This document shows, one piece after another, positions 1 through 6,285 of a DNA stretch of 10,622 bases. The stretch lies in the NCBI RefSeq assembly GCF_938029485.1, contig NZ_CALHGC010000040.1:1-10622 (forward strand), written 5' to 3'. Both the position numbers and the translations under genes were made by a program. The notes below the pieces were generated by a model. That model ran no database searches. It worked only from the letters and a program-made list of their open reading frames with translations, and was not told where the DNA came from. How positions within the stretch are numbered: the first letter of the stretch is position 1; each line of letters opens with the position of its first letter. Source of the DNA: an uncultured Treponema sp. Its GTDB lineage: Bacteria > Spirochaetota > Spirochaetia > Treponematales > Treponemataceae.

Positions 1-6
1 TTTCCT

Positions 7-864
7 CTATTCTTTTTTCTGCAATAAGGTACCTAAATGCTGATGACTGGTCTGTACGACATCCAGTATTGCCCCTGTCTCTTTTAGAAACTCGTTGATA
101 GCCTTAAGCGAGTTGAAGCCTTCGTGTATACTGCCATCTTGCTCTTTAATCGAAGATGAGATTTCTGCTAACGAAAAACCTGCTGCATCCAAGGTTTCCG
201 AATTTTTATCGTAATTGGCAAGAATACCGGTGAAAGATTTTTGAAACTTTGAAAATAGTGAAATAAAAAGCGACATACTGTTATTGATATCGGCTACCGA
301 CGCCTGTAGTTCGGCCATTTTTGTTTCGATTATTTTAGCGAAGGTTCCTGTTTGGGTAGAAAGGTTACGGACTTCATTTGCGATAATTCTAAAGCCGTCG
401 CCAGCCTTACCTGCATGAGCCGCTTCAATCGAAGCATTAATAGCCAGAATACCGGTCTTTACCGAAATATCTTGGATATCGGTAATCATCGCTTTAACTT
501 CGCCGGTGTGTTCCTTGAGCGTTGTGAATGAGGCAGCAGCAGTTTGCGCCGTAGATGCCGCTTCATCGATTTCATCGAGCCGTTTATGAATTTCCTTTTG
601 CAGCGTTTTTCTCCCGCCGAGAGCGACATCCAACAGACCGTTGACCCTGCTCACGTTCGCAGCGGAAGAACTACTCTCTTTTTGAATTTCTTCAAATATC
701 GAAAGGATGGTTTCGAACCGTTCTTCCAGTTGTGCCATCGAACTATTGATAATTTGAAACGAATGCTGAGTTACAAAGTCTAATACGACACCTTTATTAT
801 ATTTAACGACAATTTTATCTACTAAATCGGTAAAATTTTGAATTGCCTCTTGTTCTTCTACCAT
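7..864 (-). CDS. Soluble methyl-accepting chemotaxis protein (cytoplasmic chemoreceptor, ODP partner)
   Basis: A 285-residue chemoreceptor signalling protein that should act with CheA/CheW in a cytoplasmic array. There is no signal peptide, membrane segment, HAMP or recognisable ligand-binding domain; the whole protein reads as long helices. Residues about 125-175 match the conserved MCP hairpin tip: a DIxxxTGILAINASIEAAHAG stretch (about 132-152), then GDGF (155-158) and the IANEVRNLS segment (161-169). The ATG at 862-864 is preceded by AGGAAA seven bases away, overlapping the TAG stop of the upstream metalloprotein gene, so the two are probably co-transcribed and translationally linked. Established: sensorless cytoplasmic receptors of this kind pair genetically with the oxygen-binding di-iron protein ODP, including in T. 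denticola. Inference: this receptor conveys the state of its ODP neighbour to CheA. Confident on family, fairly confident on partner. Confidence 0.93.
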   Translation of the reverse strand: MVEEQEAIQNFTDLVDKIVVKYNKGVVLDFVTQHSFQIINSSMAQLEERFETILSIFEEIQKESSSSAANVSRVNGLLDVALGGRKTLQKEIHKRLDEIDEAASTAQTAAASFTTLKEHTGEVKAMITDIQDISVKTGILAINASIEAAHAGKAGDGFRIIANEVRNLSTQTGTFAKIIETKMAELQASVADINNSMSLFISLFSKFQKSFTGILANYDKNSETLDAAGFSLAEISSSIKEQDGSIHEGFNSLKAINEFLKETGAILDVVQTSHQHLGTLLQKKE

Positions 865-875
865 ATAGTCATTTC

Positions 876-1649
876 CTAAAATAATTGGTCAAGATAATCC
901 ACACCGCATTGCAGATGAGAAAGCCAATTTAAGAAAAGTTCTACCTTATCATCGGTATACACAGCTCCATGCTGAGGCGCAATCATAACCGGATTTAACG
1001 AACGCACTACCTCAACCCAACGTTTGACAATTTTATTAGCCGCCATATATCGGACGTGAAACGGTTCGATCAATGGAATATGCTCTTGGAAATCGTCGAT
1101 AAAAAGCGTTTCATCTTCTTCTTTTTCAAATACGGCAGCGCCGATATCACCGCTGAACAAAATACGGGAACGTTCGTCAAAAAGCGAAAACTGTCCCGGC
1201 GAATGCATAAAGTGGGAAGGTACACAACGCAGTTTGTTGCCGGACGGCAAGGTAATGCTCATACCCTTATCGGGAATACCGGTCATACGCGAAATATCCA
1301 CAATGCCGAAATGAGGCATAAAACGTATCCAAAGAGAAGATATATAAATCTTCGCCTGCGTAATACCAAGCCACAAAGCAATACCCGAAGATACGTCAGG
1401 GTCTTGATGAGAAAAAAATATGATATCGATCTTATCCACCGAAATAAATCTACTGACAGCAGTTACGACTTGTGAAAAAAGATGCACTCCGCCCGGATCA
1501 AGTAAAATACCGCGGCCGTTATCGATGATCAGATACTGCATGGTCTGTACGGCGCCCTTCCGATATTTTGTCTCGCCGCCCAGCCAGATAAATTTATGAT
1601 TCTCATCTTCGTAAAGAATCTTTCCTTGTACGCTTGTGTCGAGTGTCAT
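876..1649 (-). CDS. ODP-like di-iron metallo-beta-lactamase-fold protein (oxygen/iron sensor candidate)
   Basis: A 257-residue protein with the metallo-beta-lactamase fold of flavodiiron proteins but no flavodoxin domain. Putative metal ligands are visible in the right order: H81-x-D83-x-D85 within SHQDPDVSSG, H146 in SHFMHSPG, D168 in LFSGD and H227 in PQHG. This is the flavodiiron pattern, with Asp in place of the Glu of the usual HxExD motif. The length equals a lone catalytic domain, as in ODP. Established: T. denticola ODP binds O2 at a di-iron site as a stable peroxo species and modulates CheA through a linked soluble receptor. The gene is first in a two-gene unit with the MCP 11 bases downstream and has a good promoter upstream. 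The ATG at 1647-1649 is the only sensible start, though its GAGGT is 13 bases away. It could instead be a flavodiiron-like reductase, but the MCP partner favours sensing. Confidence 0.9.
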   Translation of the reverse strand: MTLDTSVQGKILYEDENHKFIWLGGETKYRKGAVQTMQYLIIDNGRGILLDPGGVHLFSQVVTAVSRFISVDKIDIIFFSHQDPDVSSGIALWLGITQAKIYISSLWIRFMPHFGIVDISRMTGIPDKGMSITLPSGNKLRCVPSHFMHSPGQFSLFDERSRILFSGDIGAAVFEKEEDETLFIDDFQEHIPLIEPFHVRYMAANKIVKRWVEVVRSLNPVMIAPQHGAVYTDDKVELFLNWLSHLQCGVDYLDQLF

Positions 1650-1697
1650 GATCTTTTCTTTTACCTCACATCAAAAAAGTACATAAAATACGGCACT

Positions 1698-1726
1698 ATT
1701 ATATCCATAAATAAGATGATAGACAA
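1698..1726 (-). promoter_or_regulatory. Sigma70-type promoter for the ODP-MCP operon
   Basis: On the minus strand, TTGTCT (1721-1726, four of six consensus -35 positions) is followed after exactly 17 bases by a perfect TATAAT (1698-1703). Transcription would start near 1691, giving a leader of about 40 bases before the ATG at 1649. This is the strongest promoter-like sequence in the 185-base spacer. Confidence 0.65.
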
Positions 1727-1834
1727 GAAGATACTTTTAAAAATATGCGGGTATCTGCGGCTCCTATTTTCAAAAGGTTCAACCTTCATCATCCTTCTAT
1801 TTTTATCTATTTGTCTGATGCTTATTGTTCTGTT

Positions 1835-3028
1835 CTATGTGTTTTCTGAAACAGCTCCGATTTTTCCGCCAGTGAGGATTTTAGGATATACTGTTATACC
1901 CAGTTTTTTTTCGATACCCTGCAAAATGCGCAGTTCGTACTCGTCGCCGATCACAATGTCAACGCCTTTTTTTCCCGCTCTTCCGGTACGGCCGGCACGG
2001 TGTATAAAGACATCGGTATCTCCGGAAAGCTGCATCTGTACGATATAGTCGATATCGGCAATATCAAGCCCTCGGGCGGATAAATCGCTGGTAATCAATA
2101 TCCGTATCTTGCCCGACCTAAATCGTGCGATAATTTGTTTTCGCTCGGAACCGGCTAACTTACCGTACAGCGGTACCGCATCGATTTTTTTATATTGCAG
2201 TTTTTGAGCAAGCGTTTCAACTTCCTGTGCAGGTGCGGTAAAGATAAGCATCTTTTTTGCACCTTTCGGCGCTGCACTATTCAACGCATGGATAAGTGTG
2301 CGTAAGGTATCGGCTTTTTCCCGCCGCTCGCTAAAAAGAGCCCAATGTTCGATGGACTTTTGCAACACTCCGGTGTGTGCAATGGAAATATATTCCGGCA
2401 TTGCAGCAGTTGCCGAACGCCGCAAAAAAACGTTAAGCAATTCAATATTTTTTCCGTTAAAAGTTGCCGAACATGCAAGCATCTGCACATCCGGCGGCGC
2501 CGCCGTAAGGACGGCTTGCAACGCATCCCTGCTTTCCCGCGCAAGCTGGCGGTCGGCTTCGTCGATTACCATAGCCGCTATTTCCCGTAGCTTTAATTTT
2601 TTTAACCCGATTAAATCGGAAATACGAGCCGGCGTTCCTATAATGACGGAAGGCTTTTCTTTTAAGCCCTCTATTTGCCGCTTTAACGAACTGCCGCCCA
2701 CGCAAAGCAATGTTTTAAAATATTTGTTATCGGTCTCTTGGAGCTGCGCAGCCGCTTCTTTAATTTGAGAGGCAAGCTCCACCGTCGGACTTAAAATAAG
2801 AATACGGGGTGCGGATGATTTTTTCTCATCCTGCATTAGTCTTGTTAAAAGCGGCAATAAAAAAGCAAAAGTTTTTCCCGTACCGGTTTCGGATTTAAAA
2901 AAGACGCTTTTTCCTTCTAAGGCAAGCGGTATTACCTTTTCCTGAATAGAGGTAAGTTCTATAATACCCTTTGAGGCAAGTGTTTCAACGAAAGGTTTGA
3001 ACAATGGTAAATCCAAAAAGTCAGTCAT
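1835..3028 (-). CDS. DEAD-box ATP-dependent RNA helicase, minimal two-RecA-domain form
   Basis: A 397-residue superfamily 2 RNA helicase that would use ATP to unwind or remodel RNA in the cytoplasm, for example in ribosome assembly or mRNA turnover. Motifs in order: Q motif around Q29, Walker A SETGTGKT (46-53), motif Ia PTVELASQ (81-88), GG (111-112), Ib-like TPAR (132-135), motif II DEAD (156-159), motif III SAT (187-189), motif IV region LIFTA (261-265), motif V SDLSARGLDI (314-323) and motif VI HRAGRTGR (343-350). Only about 45 residues follow motif VI, so there is no RNA-specificity domain to assign a substrate. Motif Ia has Val where PTRELA has Arg, and Ib has Ala where TPGR has Gly. 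The ATG at 3026-3028 lacks a visible Shine-Dalgarno sequence (TATCCTTCCAGC precedes it), but it captures the whole Q-motif region. It stands alone, divergent from the glycosyltransferase. Confidence 0.95.
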   Translation of the reverse strand: MTDFLDLPLFKPFVETLASKGIIELTSIQEKVIPLALEGKSVFFKSETGTGKTFAFLLPLLTRLMQDEKKSSAPRILILSPTVELASQIKEAAAQLQETDNKYFKTLLCVGGSSLKRQIEGLKEKPSVIIGTPARISDLIGLKKLKLREIAAMVIDEADRQLARESRDALQAVLTAAPPDVQMLACSATFNGKNIELLNVFLRRSATAAMPEYISIAHTGVLQKSIEHWALFSERREKADTLRTLIHALNSAAPKGAKKMLIFTAPAQEVETLAQKLQYKKIDAVPLYGKLAGSERKQIIARFRSGKIRILITSDLSARGLDIADIDYIVQMQLSGDTDVFIHRAGRTGRAGKKGVDIVIGDEYELRILQGIEKKLGITVYPKILTGGKIGAVSENT

Positions 3029-3058
3029 GCTGGAAGGATAGCATATTGTTACGGTAAA

Positions 3059-3067
3059 TGCTATAAT
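3059..3067 (+). promoter_or_regulatory. Extended -10 promoter candidate for the glycosyltransferase
   Basis: TGCTATAAT contains a perfect TATAAT (3062-3067) and the TGn extension at 3059-3061. The region 16-17 bases upstream (around 3039-3045) has no real -35 box, which is typical of extended -10 promoters. Initiation near 3074 would give a leader of about 170 bases before the TTG start at 3248. Confidence 0.45.
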
Positions 3068-3110
3068 GATTACAGCAGGCTAACCGCATCAGATGTCTTT
3101 TAATACCTCC

Positions 3111-3189
3111 CGCAGAATAATGAAGGTTGTCCAATCAGAACTGAACCTTTTCGAGGCTCAGATGATCTCACAGCTTCGATTATTCTGCG
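3111..3189 (+). repeat. Long inverted repeat / structured leader upstream of the glycosyltransferase
   Basis: CGCAGAATAATGAAG (3111-3125) is matched by its reverse complement at 3174-3189, with a single inserted G in the right arm. This makes a 15-pair stem around a 48-base interior. The interior can also pair locally: AAGGTT at 3123-3128 with AACCTT at 3144-3149. TCTCAC (3166-3171) can instead pair with GTGAGA at 3209-3214, so competing folds exist. It lies between the extended -10 element and the ribosome binding site of the glycosyltransferase gene. No classical terminator U-run follows (ATTTTGATTTATTT). I do not recognise a known riboswitch class. Confidence 0.6.
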
Positions 3190-3236
3190 ATTTTGATTTA
3201 TTTATCCGGTGAGACTGCTCTGAGATACTCAAAAAA

Positions 3237-3241
3237 AGAGG
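3237..3241 (+). promoter_or_regulatory. Ribosome binding site that supports a TTG start
   Basis: AGAGG lies six bases before the TTG at 3248-3250. This spacing, and the typical GT4 amino terminus (KIGINTLG) that follows immediately, decide the start codon. Confidence 0.7.
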
Positions 3242-3247
3242 TTTCGT

Positions 3248-4375
3248 TTGAAAATTGGGATTAATACGCTCGGATGCGATCACGGCAGGTCGGGGATCGG
3301 AGCTTATATTCTTTCATTAGTACATAATTTGCCAAAAACCGAACACCATATTCAACTTTTCGGGCATGAATTGGATAAATATACCTATACGTCGGGTGTC
3401 GAAGGAGTCAAATACACCTGTGTTTCCGTAGGGGATTCCTCTTTTGCGGAACAGACGTGGCATAGTCTTTCTTTCAATGTTTTTGCCCGTAAGCAAAAAT
3501 ACGATATTGTTTTATTTCCGTCGGGGACAAAGCTGCTGCCCATGCGTTTTGAAGTTCCTTCAGTGCTTGTAATGCAGAATATTCTTTCGGATAAATCCCA
3601 AGGATACTTAAAAAATATATCGTCATTTGTTTCCAAACTGACACTGAAATCTGCAAGCGGTATTATCAGCCCCAGTAACTATATCAAGAATAATTTGCTG
3701 AAAAACGGTATTTCAGAAGATAGAATACGGGTTATTCACAACGGTATCGACACCGATCTATTCCATCCGCATAACCTGCAGGCGCAGGATGCACTGACCA
3801 TAAAGCCCTTTGCCATCCGTCGGCCGTATATTATCTATGCTTCGCGGGTTACCCATCCCGAAAAACGGCATATCGAGCTAATCAACGCTTTTTCCATCTT
3901 TAAACAAAAAACAAAGGCTCCTCACCGATTGGTAATTGCAGGAGCTGATGGCGAACAGGCAGAGCAGGTACATCAGGCAGTTCTCCGCTCTCCTTTTGCA
4001 TCGGATATTCTACTTACGGGATATTTCCCGCACGAAAACCTTCCGCTGCTGTATTCGGCGGCTGATTTATGCGTGTTCCCTTCTCCCGTCGAAGGAGTAG
4101 GTTTGCCGGTAATCGAAGCGATGGCTTGCGGCATTCCGACCGCCTGCGTCCGCGCGGGAGCGCTGCCGGAAATGGCAGGGGATTGTACCTGCTATTTTGA
4201 ACCGAATAAACCGGAAGAGATTGCCGCAGTCATCGGCAGTCTTATCAACGATACGGCCGGCGCAAATATGGAACGGCGGCAAAAGTTGATCGATGCAGGG
4301 ATAGAATGGGTAAAACAATATAGCTGGAAAAAAACAGCGGAAGAAACGCTTGCTTATTTGGAGACTATCAGATAA
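3248..4375 (+). CDS. GT4-family (GT-B fold) glycosyltransferase
   Basis: A 375-residue retaining glycosyltransferase that would move a sugar from a nucleotide-sugar donor to a glycan, lipid or protein acceptor at the inner face of the membrane. The amino half opens with KIGINTLG and a glycine-rich loop (GRSGIGAY, 13-20), typical of a GT-B acceptor domain. The carboxy domain holds HNGID (164-168), the ASR segment (198-200) with K206, and the GT4 donor-site motif in which E282 and E290 are seven residues apart (EGVGLPVIE). There is no membrane segment. It starts with TTG, supported by AGAGG six bases upstream and by the lack of an earlier plausible start. It stands alone with no polysaccharide cluster in view, so donor and acceptor cannot be named; mannosyl- and glucosyltransferases are the commonest relatives. 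Confidence 0.92.
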   Translation: MKIGINTLGCDHGRSGIGAYILSLVHNLPKTEHHIQLFGHELDKYTYTSGVEGVKYTCVSVGDSSFAEQTWHSLSFNVFARKQKYDIVLFPSGTKLLPMRFEVPSVLVMQNILSDKSQGYLKNISSFVSKLTLKSASGIISPSNYIKNNLLKNGISEDRIRVIHNGIDTDLFHPHNLQAQDALTIKPFAIRRPYIIYASRVTHPEKRHIELINAFSIFKQKTKAPHRLVIAGADGEQAEQVHQAVLRSPFASDILLTGYFPHENLPLLYSAADLCVFPSPVEGVGLPVIEAMACGIPTACVRAGALPEMAGDCTCYFEPNKPEEIAAVIGSLINDTAGANMERRQKLIDAGIEWVKQYSWKKTAEETLAYLETIR

Positions 4376-4400
4376 AAGTCTTTATGAGTGTCCGGATGAT

Positions 4401-4422
4401 AACGGCAAGAACCGCTTGCGTT
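4401..4422 (+). other. Small hairpin after the glycosyltransferase gene
   Basis: AACGGCAAG (4401-4409) pairs with CTTGCGTT (4415-4422) with one bulged G and a five-base loop, 26 bases after the glycosyltransferase stop. AAGATAAG follows instead of a U-run, so it is a weak terminator candidate or a 3'-end stabilising hairpin. Confidence 0.35.
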
Positions 4423-4446
4423 AAGATAAGAGAATCGAGACGAAAG

Positions 4447-4478
4447 AACAAAAAAGCCGCCCTATTAAGGACGGCTTT
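4447..4478 (-). terminator. Intrinsic terminator of rny
   Basis: On the minus strand AAAGCCGTCC (4469-4478) pairs with GGGCGGCTTT (4453-4462) across a six-base loop, with one internal mismatch. It is followed by a T-run interrupted by one G (TTTTTTGTT overall, about 4447-4455). It lies about 55 bases past the rny stop. Read on the plus strand the same hairpin is followed by TTTCT, so it may also act weakly for the convergent glycosyltransferase gene. Confidence 0.8.
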
Positions 4479-4533
4479 CTAGTGCTCGGTACCGATTATC
4501 GGTAAATGTAATTGCCTTATCAAAACGATCCCG

Positions 4534-6078
4534 TTACCGTGCGTATTCGATAATACGTGTTTCGCGGATAAGCGTTACCCGGATACGGCCGGGATATTTC
4601 AGATCGTTTTCAATCTTTTTCGCAATATCCCTGCCCAAAGATTTTACCTCTTGGTCGGGTATCTTTTCATTGTTTACCAATACCCGAAGCTCACGGCCTG
4701 CTTGGATTGCATAAACTTTTTCAACGCCCGGGAAACCTTTCGCAATTGCTTCAAGGTTTTCGAGTCGCCTAACATAGTTATCCATCGTTTCGCGGCGGGC
4801 GCCCGGCCGTACCGCGGAAATTGCATCGGCAATCTGCACCAGTATGGATTCCACACAGGACGGTTCAATATCGTTATGGTGCGAACCGACCGCATTGACG
4901 ATACGCGGATCGAGGCTCATCTTCCGCGTCATCTCCATACCGACTTCGGCGTGGTTCTTATCGGAATCCGCTTCGGCACCCTTACCGATATCATGCAGTA
5001 AACCGCCGCGTTTTGCGATTTCCACATTGGCGCCGATTTCTGCGGCAAGCGTACCTGCTAAAATTGCAACCTCTTTGGAATGCTGCAATACGTTTTGTCC
5101 GTAACTCGTTCTAAAATGCAGACGGCCGAGCGCACGCACCATTTCCTGTCCCATATCGTGAATACCGAGGTCAAAGAGCACTTTTTCCCCTTCTTCATAC
5201 ACTATTTGCGAGATTTCGCGCGTAACCTTTTGCACAATTTCTTCAATCCGTGCAGGGTGAATCCGGCCATCCAGAATAAGCCGTTCCAATGCGATACGGG
5301 CAATTTCTTTCCGCACCGGATCGAAACAGGAAATAACCACCGCCTCGGGCGTATCATCGATAATAATATCGACACCGGTTAAGGTTTCCAGCGCGCGTAT
5401 ATTGCGCCCTTCACGCCCGATAATCCGCCCCTTCATTTCATCACTCGGCAAGTTCACCGTAGAAACGGTTACATCGCTTGTTAGCCCCAGCTGAATCAGC
5501 CGCTGCATGGTCGTAACCAAGATATCACGTGCTTTTTTTTCAGCGGTGAGGTTGGCCTCTTCTTCTATTTTATTGATAAGAACCTGTGCATCCCGCTTCG
5601 CTTCATTGGCAAGGCTTTGCATAATCAAATCCTTAGCCTGCGCCTGTGTTAAACCGGAAATCCGCTCCAGTTCTTCCCTATACCGTTCTTCCTCCCCATC
5701 CAAGACTTTTTCACGTTCGTCAAGCGCATCCTTCCGCTCAACGAGTTGCTTTTCATTTTTTTCTGCCAATTCCAGCCGTTTATCCAGCTGTTCTTCTTTT
5801 TGGGTTAAGCGGCGTTCCATCCGTTGAAGGTCGCTTCTCCGTTCGCGGTTCTCTCGTTCTTGTTGATTTCTTTCCCGAATAAGTTGTTCTTTTGCCTCAA
5901 GAAGAATATCCTTCTTTTGAGCTTCAGCCTCTTTTATAGCCTCCTGTAAAACCCGCTCTGCACGCTGTTCAGAAGCAGATAGTTGAAATCTGGCATACAG
6001 CCAGCGAATCGTCCATCCAAGAATTAAACCGATAATTACGAGAGCAATACACACGATCACCATCATGATTCCAGACAT
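4534..6078 (-). CDS. rny: Ribonuclease Y, membrane-anchored endoribonuclease
   Basis: A 514-residue RNase Y, the endonuclease that starts mRNA decay in many bacteria without RNase E. The order is canonical: one amino-terminal transmembrane helix (about 3-27); a long charged coiled coil rich in Glu, Arg, Lys and Gln (about 35-190); a KH RNA-binding domain with GRIIGREGRNIR (217-228); and an HD phosphohydrolase domain with H333, the H362-D363 pair in LLHDIGKG, H400/H401 and D418 as likely metal ligands. The length is usual for the family. The ATG at 6076-6078 has AAGGAG five bases upstream (6084-6089). It has its own promoter and terminator, so it appears monocistronic. Confidence 0.98.
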   Translation of the reverse strand: MSGIMMVIVCIALVIIGLILGWTIRWLYARFQLSASEQRAERVLQEAIKEAEAQKKDILLEAKEQLIRERNQQERENRERRSDLQRMERRLTQKEEQLDKRLELAEKNEKQLVERKDALDEREKVLDGEEERYREELERISGLTQAQAKDLIMQSLANEAKRDAQVLINKIEEEANLTAEKKARDILVTTMQRLIQLGLTSDVTVSTVNLPSDEMKGRIIGREGRNIRALETLTGVDIIIDDTPEAVVISCFDPVRKEIARIALERLILDGRIHPARIEEIVQKVTREISQIVYEEGEKVLFDLGIHDMGQEMVRALGRLHFRTSYGQNVLQHSKEVAILAGTLAAEIGANVEIAKRGGLLHDIGKGAEADSDKNHAEVGMEMTRKMSLDPRIVNAVGSHHNDIEPSCVESILVQIADAISAVRPGARRETMDNYVRRLENLEAIAKGFPGVEKVYAIQAGRELRVLVNNEKIPDQEVKSLGRDIAKKIENDLKYPGRIRVTLIRETRIIEYAR

Positions 6079-6093
6079 GTTTGCTCCTTATAA

Positions 6094-6108
6094 CAGTAGA
6101 TAACTGTC
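6094..6108. repeat. Short inverted repeat in the rny leader
   Basis: ACAGT (6094-6098) and ACTGT (6104-6108) are reverse complements around AGATA, between the rny promoter and its AAGGAG. It could be an operator or a small hairpin near the ribosome binding site. The five-base arms are short enough to arise by chance. Confidence 0.3.
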
Positions 6109-6117
6109 ATCTTAAAC

Positions 6118-6144
6118 TTTATACCGAATACCTCAAAATGTCAA
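6118..6144 (-). promoter_or_regulatory. Promoter for rny
   Basis: On the minus strand a perfect -35 hexamer TTGACA (6139-6144) is followed after 15 bases by TATAAA (6118-6123, five of six consensus). The spacing is shorter than the ideal 17. The transcript leader would be about 30 bases and would contain the ACAGT/ACTGT inverted repeat at 6094-6108 just before the ribosome binding site. Confidence 0.6.
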
Positions 6145-6169
6145 TAATTTTCAATTTTCTATTTTCCGA

Positions 6170-6259
6170 ACAGGTTTAATATGTAAAAAACCGGAAGTAG
6201 CAAATTATAAGAAACCATAGTAATATAGTTATGGCATTTCTAAAATTTTAATAACCTGT
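6170..6259. repeat. Nested inverted repeats in the rny/symporter spacer
   Basis: Outer arms ACAGGTT (6170-6176) and AACCTGT (6253-6259) enclose an inner palindrome, CCATA (6215-6219) and TATGG (6230-6234), ten bases apart. GAAA at 6211-6214 and TTTC at 6237-6240 extend the inner repeat after a two-base offset. The set lies upstream of the symporter gene and could be an operator or an mRNA leader fold. I could not identify a convincing -35/-10 pair for the symporter. Confidence 0.45.
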
Positions 6260-6275
6260 CGAGATGCCCATAAAT

Positions 6276-6282
6276 AGGAGGG
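6276..6282 (+). promoter_or_regulatory. Ribosome binding site of the symporter gene
   Basis: AGGAGGG ends three bases before the ATG at 6286. It is a near-perfect anti-16S match with slightly short spacing and fixes the start. Confidence 0.8.
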
Positions 6283-6285
6283 ATC

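Noticed and set aside
412..424. His150 instead of Arg in the EAARAG tip of the chemoreceptor, considered as a sign of altered CheA contact.
   Set aside because: EAAHAG is, to my knowledge, a common natural variant of MCP tips, so it is not evidence of loss or change of function.
711..725. GGTTTCGAACC-like string suggesting a tRNA T-loop.
   Set aside because: It lies in the coding sequence of the chemoreceptor and no acceptor, D or anticodon arms can be assembled around it.
1054..1062. ACGTGAAAC, resembling one half of a parS site.
   Set aside because: Only the right half matches the TGTTTCACGTGAAACA consensus; it lies in coding sequence of the ODP gene far from parB. CACGTG near 5527 also lacks the flanks.
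1774..1786. AAGGT-TCA-ACCTT hairpin as terminator of the helicase gene.
   Set aside because: A five-pair stem with a three-base loop and only a short T-run on the minus strand is too weak to call.
2298..2768. Plus-strand 156-residue frame inside the helicase gene.
   Set aside because: Antisense shadow of a strongly supported DEAD-box gene; composition looks like reversed coding sequence and no motif is recognisable.
5507..5827. Plus-strand Ser/Arg-rich open frame opposite rny.
   Set aside because: It is the antisense shadow of the repetitive charged coiled coil of RNase Y, with no ribosome binding site or family resemblance.
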